From: Micromonospora sp. LH3U1
GTDB lineage: Bacteria; Actinomycetota; Actinomycetes; Mycobacteriales; Micromonosporaceae
Assembly: GCF_028475105.1 (NCBI RefSeq)
Contig: NZ_CP116936.1
Location: 1,984,001 to 2,048,000, forward strand
DNA length: 64,000 nucleotides
Reading direction: 5' to 3'
The position numbers were made by a program, and so were the translations under genes. Numbering within the stretch: position 1 is the stretch's first letter; each line of letters opens with the position of its first letter. A model generated the notes under the pieces. The model was not told the origin of the DNA, did no database searches, and saw nothing but the letters and a program-made list of their open reading frames with translations. Shown in pieces: positions 58,536 to 64,000 of the stretch.

Positions 58536-59323
58536 TCAGTCGGGCTGCCCGGAGACCGGGGCGCCGGCGACGCCGGGCAGGTAGACCGACACCACCACCC
58601 CGCCGGCCTCCGGCGAGACCGTGAAGAACGACAGCTCCTTCAGACGTACGCCGCTCAGCTCGCCGGTGACCTCGTGCACGGGCGAGGTGCCCGTCCAGCG
58701 GCCCACCGGTCGGCTGTCCCCGTCGGAGGTGACCGCATAGAGCACGTACCGCGTGCCGGAGCCCAGCCCGCTGACCGTGGCCCGGATCGTGACACCGTCC
58801 TCGTGTTCGGTGAGAAAAACCGACGCCGACGCGCCGGATCTCGTGTCGCTGGCCTTGGCCGCGACTGTCGCCACGGCCGTCGCGTCGTCTGTCTCGGGAC
58901 CGCGCACGATCGCGCCGAGCCCGAGCCCGGCGAGGACCAGCACGAGAACGAGCAGGCCGCTCGCGCGGATCAGCCGCAGCCGGCGTGAGGCCGTCCGCGG
59001 CCTGCCAGGGCGGCTGCCCGGCCTTTCGGACCGGCCCGCGGGCGCGCATCCGGCGGGACGGCACTCCGGTCGCCGCCGGTCGGGTGCGGCCGGGCAACGA
59101 CGTGAGCCGTCGATCGGTCGTCGGCGGGGACCGGAGCCCCGCCGACGACGTCACCGAGCAGGGCCAGGGCGGCCAGGGTCTCGACGACCCCGTCCGCCTT
59201 GGCCCGGCACTCGGCGCATGCCGCCAGGTGGCGATGGATGACGTCGCTCTGCGCCGGGTCCAGTTCACCCAGGTGATGCAAGCCGAGGAGATCGTCCCCG
59301 ACGTGTTCGTCCGACACCGTCAT
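58536..59323 (-). pseudogene. Zinc-finger anti-sigma-like membrane protein 2, frameshifted
   Basis: From ATG 59323 (GGAGGG upstream) the sequence reads 'MTVSDEHVGDDLLGLHHLGE', then a His-x3-Cys-x2-Cys zinc motif in 'IHRHLAACAECRAKADGVVE'. The frame breaks in the linker near 59000-59030 and, read literally, stops at 58970. The other frame continues with a membrane helix 'ASGLLVLVLVLAGLGLGAIV' and an extracellular beta domain ending 'FFTVSPEAGGVVVSVYLPG' at 58536. Both halves match the layout of the paralog at 55160-56485, but the linker is shorter. It could be a real pseudogene or a sequencing error in a G/C run. Confidence 0.72.
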
Positions 59324-59339
59324 CCCTCCCTCCGGGCGA

Positions 59340-61004
59340 TTACTTGACGAGCATCCAGAACTGGTCTCGGTTGACTGTCGGCATCCGGTCGTACTGTTCG
59401 ACGTAGTAACCGTTCCAGGTGCCGGCGTTCTGCGGGCCGAGATCGTCGCCGAGCAGCTCCATCACCCTGCCGGACTTCCGGTTCTCGATGGACACCTTGC
59501 CGTCGCCGGCGTCGGCGATCTTCCACTGCTGCGTCGTGGAGTTGGGGTCCTTGGTGGCGACGACCACCTTCGCGTAGTTGTCCGTGGACCCGTTCTCGAT
59601 GGCGAGCGCCTGTCGGGTGAGGTCATTGATGAACATGACATACCCGTCGGTCTTCGCCTTCTCGATTCGCCAGTACTGGTCCTTCGTGTTCCGATTGTTC
59701 CAGAGCTGAATCCGGGTCCCGGAATTCGGCTTAACATCGTCGCCCGGCAGATCGAGCGTGGCTGCTGCCCAGGCACTGCGGATCTGGTAGCGGGCATTCG
59801 GATCGAACGGGAACGTCGCGGGCTTCGCCGGCGCCTTCGTGGTCACCTTCGGCGCGGGTGCCGATGCCGACGCGGACGCCGACGGCGAGGCCGAGGGCGA
59901 CGGCTTGCTGGGCGAGACGCTCGGCGTCGGCCTGCTCACAGTGGTGGTCAGCCGAGTGTCCTTCTCGTACACGCTGATGTAGGTGGCGACCTCGTCGGCC
60001 AGCTGCGGGACGTTGGCGCGGGGCAGGCCGTTGGCCCGCCGGATCACGTCGATGCCCCACTGGTACGCCCCGAGTGCCAGCGTGTACGCGTCCCCGCCGC
60101 TGAGCCCGACGAACTGGTTGGTCATGTCGCACATGGCGGCGCCCATGGCGAGGATCGCGTCGTCCGGGTTCCAGCGGGAGGCCGCCGAACCCGGCTTGTA
60201 CTGATCCCACATGCTGTCGGAGAACTGGGCGATTCCGGCAGCGCCGGTGGGCGAGCGCAAGTTCGTGTTGAAGCCGGACAGGGCGCGTAGCTGCGCGGCG
60301 ATCCGGGCGGGGGTGACGGTGGGGCAGACCCGCCCGGCCGCGTTGACGGCGCTGACCAGTGTGGCCGGTACGGCCATGGGTTGATCGGTCGACGGGGAGA
60401 CCGCCACCACGGCGGCCCTGCCGAGGCGGAACTGCGGCTGATCGGCGTACCAGTTGGTGTAGGCGGTGACCTTGTCGACGTGGGCCTCGGCGGCCTTCGG
60501 CACGCCCTTCGCCTTGATCACTGCCTGCAGCCCCACCTTGTCCGCGGCCATGGCAGCGGCCCAGAGGTCGCCGTCGACGTCCGCCGCCCGCAACTGGCCA
60601 ACGACCTCGCATGTGCGGTGCGCCATGGCCAGGACACTTGCCGCAGGGTCGGTGCGACTGGCGTCGGCCGACGGCCGCCACTTCGACCACGTCGCGTCGT
60701 CCATCCCGGCCAGGCCCTTGTTGGCGCCGTCGGAGCCGAACGCGGTAGCGGCCATCACCTGGGCCGCTACCTTCGGCGGTGTCAGTGCCGGGCAGGACAG
60801 GGCGGCGGCGACGAGGGACGGCACGTCCTCGTCGGCTACCGGGCGCCCCACCAGCTTCTCGTTGTCGGCAACCGCCGGGACGACATCGAAAGCCAGTGCG
60901 CCACAGAGGACGATGGTGAGCGTCAAGGCCACCACTTCCGCTTGGCCCCGGGTCGTCGCCATCACCCGCCGCCATCGCGACCGTAAGGCAGCGCGTTGAG
61001 TCAT
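59340..61004 (-). CDS. Two transglycosylase-like domains plus ricin-type lectin domain
   Basis: The 554-residue protein starts at ATG 61004 with an N-terminal membrane/signal segment (about 22-46). Two related lysozyme-like domains follow: 'PKVAAQVMAATAFGSDGANK' ... 'WSKWRP', and 'PARIAAQLRALSGFNTNLRS', 'PTGAAGIAQFSDSMWDQY'. In active SLT domains the motif is AAQxxxESGF; here the Glu position is Ala86 and Leu242, so both look inactive. After a Ser/Pro linker (about 360-395) comes a ricin-type beta-trefoil with QxW motifs ('DQYWRIEKAK', 'TQQWKIADAG', 'RDQFWMLVK'). A peptidoglycan- or glycan-binding role beside the T7SS mycosin is more likely than cleavage. Confidence 0.85.
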   Translation of the reverse strand: MTQRAALRSRWRRVMATTRGQAEVVALTLTIVLCGALAFDVVPAVADNEKLVGRPVADEDVPSLVAAALSCPALTPPKVAAQVMAATAFGSDGANKGLAGMDDATWSKWRPSADASRTDPAASVLAMAHRTCEVVGQLRAADVDGDLWAAAMAADKVGLQAVIKAKGVPKAAEAHVDKVTAYTNWYADQPQFRLGRAAVVAVSPSTDQPMAVPATLVSAVNAAGRVCPTVTPARIAAQLRALSGFNTNLRSPTGAAGIAQFSDSMWDQYKPGSAASRWNPDDAILAMGAAMCDMTNQFVGLSGGDAYTLALGAYQWGIDVIRRANGLPRANVPQLADEVATYISVYEKDTRLTTTVSRPTPSVSPSKPSPSASPSASASASAPAPKVTTKAPAKPATFPFDPNARYQIRSAWAAATLDLPGDDVKPNSGTRIQLWNNRNTKDQYWRIEKAKTDGYVMFINDLTRQALAIENGSTDNYAKVVVATKDPNSTTQQWKIADAGDGKVSIENRKSGRVMELLGDDLGPQNAGTWNGYYVEQYDRMPTVNRDQFWMLVK

Positions 61005-61080
61005 CGGTCCACCCATCTGCTCGGTTGAGCCTGCATCAGAGGTTCGTGCGCAACGAAGACGGATCCCGGTCGTCGCCGGT

Positions 61081-61692
61081 TCACGATTCGGTGGGCTTCT
61101 TTGCGGCATCCGCGCGCATCGAGCTGTCGTCCGGACGGATCATGAAACCACGTCCGGCGAGAGCCTCGCGCAGTGCCCGGAGCGCGTAGAAGGTGCGGGA
61201 TTTCACCGTTCCGGCGGGAACGTCCAGGATCTCGGCGACCTCGGCCACCGACCGTTCCTGGAAGTAGATCTCGACGAGCGTGATCCGCAGCCGCTCGGGC
61301 AGCGAGTTGAGCGCCGCACGCACCTCCTGTGCGTCCAGCGCCCGCTCGATCGGGTCCTCGGCGTGGGCGTGGGCGTCGATGTGCTCGTCCGAGAGCTCGG
61401 CGGGCCGCGCCTGCGCGGCTCGAATCTCGTCGATGAAGATGCGCTTCGCCACCGTGAAGATCCAGGCGCGGCTCCACCGTCCGTCGGCGTTGCGGGCTTC
61501 CGGGTTGCGCCAGGCCCGCAGCAGCGCCTCCTGCACGATGTCCTCGGCCCGGTGAACGTCCCCGTTGGTCAGCCGGGTCAGAAAGTTGAGCAGCACCGGG
61601 CCGTGGACCTGCTGCAAGTAGCGCAGCGCGGCCACGTCAGCGCCGTCGGGTGCGGCGGGTGACAGGCCGGAACATGAGGCACTTTCAACCAT
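61081..61692 (-). CDS. ECF RNA polymerase sigma factor
   Basis: This 203-residue protein has region 2 ('LLNFLTRLTNGDVHRAEDIV', 'QEALLRAWRNPEARNADGRW', 'RAWIFTVAKRIFIDEIRAAQ') and region 4 ('LNSLPERLRITLVEIYFQER', 'SVAEVAEILDVPAGTVKSRT'), as in group IV sigma factors controlled by zinc-finger anti-sigma proteins. ATG 61692 has no Shine-Dalgarno sequence and lies nine bases after TATAAG, so a leaderless start is possible; the frame is open further upstream without family sequence. Two anti-sigma-like membrane proteins lie downstream on the same strand, and the intervening genes are its likely targets. Confidence 0.92.
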   Translation of the reverse strand: MVESASCSGLSPAAPDGADVAALRYLQQVHGPVLLNFLTRLTNGDVHRAEDIVQEALLRAWRNPEARNADGRWSRAWIFTVAKRIFIDEIRAAQARPAELSDEHIDAHAHAEDPIERALDAQEVRAALNSLPERLRITLVEIYFQERSVAEVAEILDVPAGTVKSRTFYALRALREALAGRGFMIRPDDSSMRADAAKKPTES

Positions 61693-62349
61693 TCGATTAC
61701 TTATACACGTCAACTGACAAGCCCGCGCATCCAGACGATGTACCGAGCGGGCATCCAGGAGGGACGGCCTTCCCGACCGAAGGGGACGTTGCCCCCGCCT
61801 TCCTTCCGGGGACACGCTCCGTACCACAATGATCTATGCGTCGGCTTGAGGCGGTCCTCGACGGCCGTCGCAGAACGACAGGGTGGTAACCGCGGTAGGG
61901 GGTGGTGGGCCAGCAGCCGGCCGGGCCGCGCGGCCACGAGCCCGCGCGGCGTAAGGGAGCGCACGCCGGCCGTGACTCAGCCGGATTCCCAAGCTGACAG
62001 TTCAGTTGGATCAGGACCAGTTCACCCGCTCTAGCTGGTTCGGGCGGACCCGGAACTGAGTGGCTCCGTCCTCGGCTTCCACGTGGTCGGGAGCAGTGCT
62101 AACGACAAGGACCTGGTCCTCCTGCTGACCGACGACATGGCACCTCACGAACGCCTGCCAGGTCGGTCGGTCACCGCCTGGTGGCGCGCGGCTGTCTGGG
62201 GCACACAGGAGAGCACGAGACACTGTCAAACGTTGTCGATCAGTGAGTAGCCCTGGCAGCCCGCGAGGCCCTGTGAGCAGGTGCCGAGCGCAGTTCCCAC
62301 TGGTGGGCCGATGACGGCTCGCAGTTCCGCTTCAACGTCTGACCGGCCT
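61693..62349. other. Spacer between sigma factor and chitinase; possible short gene fragment
   Basis: The left part should hold the sigma-factor promoter. On the minus strand 62011-62229 could encode 72 residues whose second half ('DQVLVVSTAPDHVEAEDGAT' then 'QFRVRPNQLERVNW') looks protein-like, perhaps a gene fragment. Nothing else is recognised. Confidence 0.4.
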
Positions 62350-62377
62350 GCCGGGAGTGGCTGACGCCACTCCCGGC
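62350..62377 (-). terminator. Perfect 12-bp hairpin after the chitinase gene
   Basis: GCCGGGAGTGGC pairs with GCCACTCCCGGC around a 4-base loop, twelve bases past the chitinase stop. No T-tract follows, so it is a terminator without a T-run or an mRNA 3' stabiliser. Confidence 0.65.
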
Positions 62378-62388
62378 GTCATCATCCG

Positions 62389-63729
62389 TCAGCGGCCCTG
62401 CAGGCGCTTCACGTTGTCGCCGAAGGTCCACCCCTTCGACCCGTCCCAGTTCGCCGACCAGGTCATCAGGCCCTTGAGGCCGGGCACGGAATTCCATGCT
62501 TGCGTGACCAGCGACGTCGACATGTAGCCGCCGCCCGCCCCGTTCTGCGCGGGCAGGCCCGGGACCTGCTTGTCGTACGGCACGCGGATGGTCGTGCCCT
62601 GGATGGTGAGGCCGTTGTTCAGGCACTGCGTCTGCACGGTGAAGCCCTGAACGGTGCCTGCCGGGTACGAGTCGCCGGCGCAGCCGTACATGCTGCCGTT
62701 GTAGTACTGCATGTTCAGCCACCAGAGCCGGCCGTTGTCCACGTACTTCTTGATGATCGGCAGGTACGAGCCCCAGATCGAGCCGTAGACCACGCTGCCG
62801 CCGGTGACGTAGGCCGTCTCCGGTGCCATGGTCAGGCCGAAGTTCGACGGCATCCGGGCCAGCACGCCGTCGATGATCCGGATCAGGTTGGCCTGCGACG
62901 TCGACAGGGTGTTGATGTTGCCGCTGCCGGTCAGGCCGGTCTCGATGTCGATGTCGATGCCGTCGAAGTGGTAGGCCGTCAGGATCGGCACGATCGTCGC
63001 GATGAACCGGTCGGCGACCGCGGTGGAGCTCAGGTCGATGCCCGCGGCGGCCCCGCCGATCGACATCAGGATGGTGGCGCCGGCCGCTTTGGCCTGGCAC
63101 ATCTCGGCCGGGGTGGCCACCTTCACGCCAGCGTCCATGCCGTTCTCCCAGAGGACAGTGCCGTCCGAGCGGATCACCGGGAACGCCGCGTTGATCACGT
63201 TGTAGCCGTGCTGGTTGAGCCGGCTGTCGGTGATCGGGATCCAGCCGAGTCCGGGGTGTACGCCGTTGGAGGCGCCGTCCCAGTTCTCCCAGTAGCCCTG
63301 CAACACCTTGCCGGTGGGCCGCGACTTCACCGCGCAGGTCCCACCGGTGGGCGGCGGTGTGGTCGGTGGTGGCGTGGTGGGCGGAGGCGTGGTGGGCGGC
63401 GGGGTCGTCGGCGGCGGCGTGGTGGGCGGCGGAGTGCTTCCCGAGCACGCGCCGAGGTCACGCCACAGCGACGGGGTCGCGGCGGGGTTCCAGCCGGCGC
63501 CGGGGTGCGCGGTGTGGGTGACCAGAGCTTGGTAGAGCCGGCCGCCGTAGGTGACCTGGGCACCCGCCTGGTAGGTGGGGCCCTCAGCCCAGGCCGGGGC
63601 GGTGCAGGCGACCATCGGGACGGCGTTGGCCGAGGGCACGGCCGCCATGCTGCTGGGGACGAAGGCGACGGCGGCCGTGACGGTCATCGCCGCCCCGGCG
63701 ATCACTGCGAAAATCCGACGGCTTCTCAT
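62389..63729 (-). CDS. Secreted GH18 chitinase with N-terminal CBM5/12
   Basis: The 446-residue protein has a signal peptide (to about Ala36), a chitin-binding CBM5/12 module ('TYQAGAQVTYGGRLYQALVT', 'GWNPAATPSLWRDLGAC'), a linker of repeated PPPTT units (about 99-128), and a GH18 catalytic barrel. The barrel has 'VLQGYWENWDG', the SxGG motif in 'ILMSIGGAAAG', and the catalytic DxxDxDxE in 'FDGIDIDIE', with Glu263 as proton donor. 'WWLNMQYYNG' supplies the M-Q-Y strand. GGGGAG lies seven bases before ATG 63729. It hydrolyses extracellular chitin. A promoter with a paired repeat is readable upstream. Confidence 0.96.
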   Translation of the reverse strand: MRSRRIFAVIAGAAMTVTAAVAFVPSSMAAVPSANAVPMVACTAPAWAEGPTYQAGAQVTYGGRLYQALVTHTAHPGAGWNPAATPSLWRDLGACSGSTPPPTTPPPTTPPPTTPPPTTPPPTTPPPTGGTCAVKSRPTGKVLQGYWENWDGASNGVHPGLGWIPITDSRLNQHGYNVINAAFPVIRSDGTVLWENGMDAGVKVATPAEMCQAKAAGATILMSIGGAAAGIDLSSTAVADRFIATIVPILTAYHFDGIDIDIETGLTGSGNINTLSTSQANLIRIIDGVLARMPSNFGLTMAPETAYVTGGSVVYGSIWGSYLPIIKKYVDNGRLWWLNMQYYNGSMYGCAGDSYPAGTVQGFTVQTQCLNNGLTIQGTTIRVPYDKQVPGLPAQNGAGGGYMSTSLVTQAWNSVPGLKGLMTWSANWDGSKGWTFGDNVKRLQGR

Positions 63730-63767
63730 GGCTCACTCCCCAGGCTTCGACGACCCGCGACCTCCAC

Positions 63768-63796
63768 ATATTGACGTTCGTGACGTTTAATATCAA
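63768..63796 (-). promoter_or_regulatory. Chitinase promoter with ACGTCA direct repeat
   Basis: On the minus strand TTGATA (63791-63796) and CAATAT (63768-63773) are separated by 17 bases. The spacer and the -10 edge contain two direct ACGTCA repeats three bases apart, a possible regulator site. It does not match the DasR-type palindrome. Confidence 0.6.
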
Positions 63797-63859
63797 GGCT
63801 TGTTTACAGATCCCGGGAAGTTGGGGAGTGCGGTGACGTGCGCCGCCGGCCGCGTCAGA

Positions 63860-64000
63860 TCACGCTCCGTCCAGGTGGACGTAGACCCGGTCGAAGCGCA
63901 GTTCGGCCAGATCCTGGCGCGGAATCACCCAGCTGATGAGGTTCTGCTCCCCGCCGTTGACCATGTCGGTGCCATCCGCCGAGGCCAGCAGAACCCAGTC
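63860..64000 (-). CDS. C-terminal end of an unidentified protein (cut by window)
   Basis: The last 46 residues of a minus-strand gene are visible: 'DWVLLASADGTDMVNGGEQN', 'LISWVIPRQDLAELRFDRVY' and 'VHLDGA', ending at the TGA 63860-63862. The start is outside the window. No domain is recognisable from this piece. Codon use is normal for the region, so it is a real gene end. Confidence 0.6.
   Translation of the reverse strand, partial: DWVLLASADGTDMVNGGEQNLISWVIPRQDLAELRFDRVYVHLDGA

Overview
The window is very GC-rich DNA with third-position G/C, GTG and TTG starts, several probably leaderless genes, F420-type (deazaflavin) reductases, a type VII secretion locus, HxlR/TetR/MerR/LuxR/ECF regulators and a secreted chitinase. 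This points to a filamentous actinobacterium, most likely of the Micromonosporaceae type. No rRNA, tRNA or CRISPR array was seen.

Region 1 (1-17.2 kb) is accessory. It holds four oxidoreductase genes, each beside its own regulator: HxlR with a Rossmann oxidoreductase and an F420-type reductase, TetR with an SDR, an MmyB-type XRE regulator with an NmrA/QOR2-like gene, and MerR with an SDR. Between them lie decayed pieces: an IS5-like transposase remnant, an integrase N-terminus with an excisionase-like HTH, two fragments of an aminoglycoside-phosphotransferase-like gene, a reductase with an internal deletion, a MerR gene with an amber stop, and a dispersed repeat (two long copies, one short). 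A secreted trypsin-like protease with a lipoprotein, an AspH-like hydroxylase and an SMI1/KNR4-LRR protein are also here.

Region 2 (17.4-55.1 kb) is a type VII secretion (T7SS/ESX-like) super-locus. It has two orphan LuxR regulators with degenerate receivers, several WXG100-type proteins, a CpnT-like giant (about 2,980 aa if two close frameshifts are repaired), a golvesin-like membrane-anchored protein, a beta-helix/AAA+ fusion (EccA-like), EccC and EccD. These are followed by a 1,517-aa protein of about 23 YD-like repeats ending in a WXG100-like domain, two small WXG100 proteins, a YbaB/EbfC protein, a 736-aa protein and a 2,651-aa protein. The last carries a papain-like Cys-His-Asp set and a deaminase-like HAE...PCxxC set. 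EccB and EccE were not recognised in the window.

Region 3 (55.2-61.7 kb, minus strand) reads in transcription order: ECF sigma factor, two-domain transglycosylase-like/ricin protein, zinc-finger anti-sigma-like membrane protein (frameshifted), LysM-mycosin, and a second zinc-finger anti-sigma-like membrane protein. The mycosin has lost its catalytic His and Ser, and both transglycosylase-like domains lack the catalytic Glu, so this looks like a regulated set of cell-wall pseudoenzymes serving the adjacent T7SS.

Region 4 (61.7-64 kb) has a spacer, a secreted CBM5/12-GH18 chitinase with a readable promoter, and the C-terminus of an unidentified gene.
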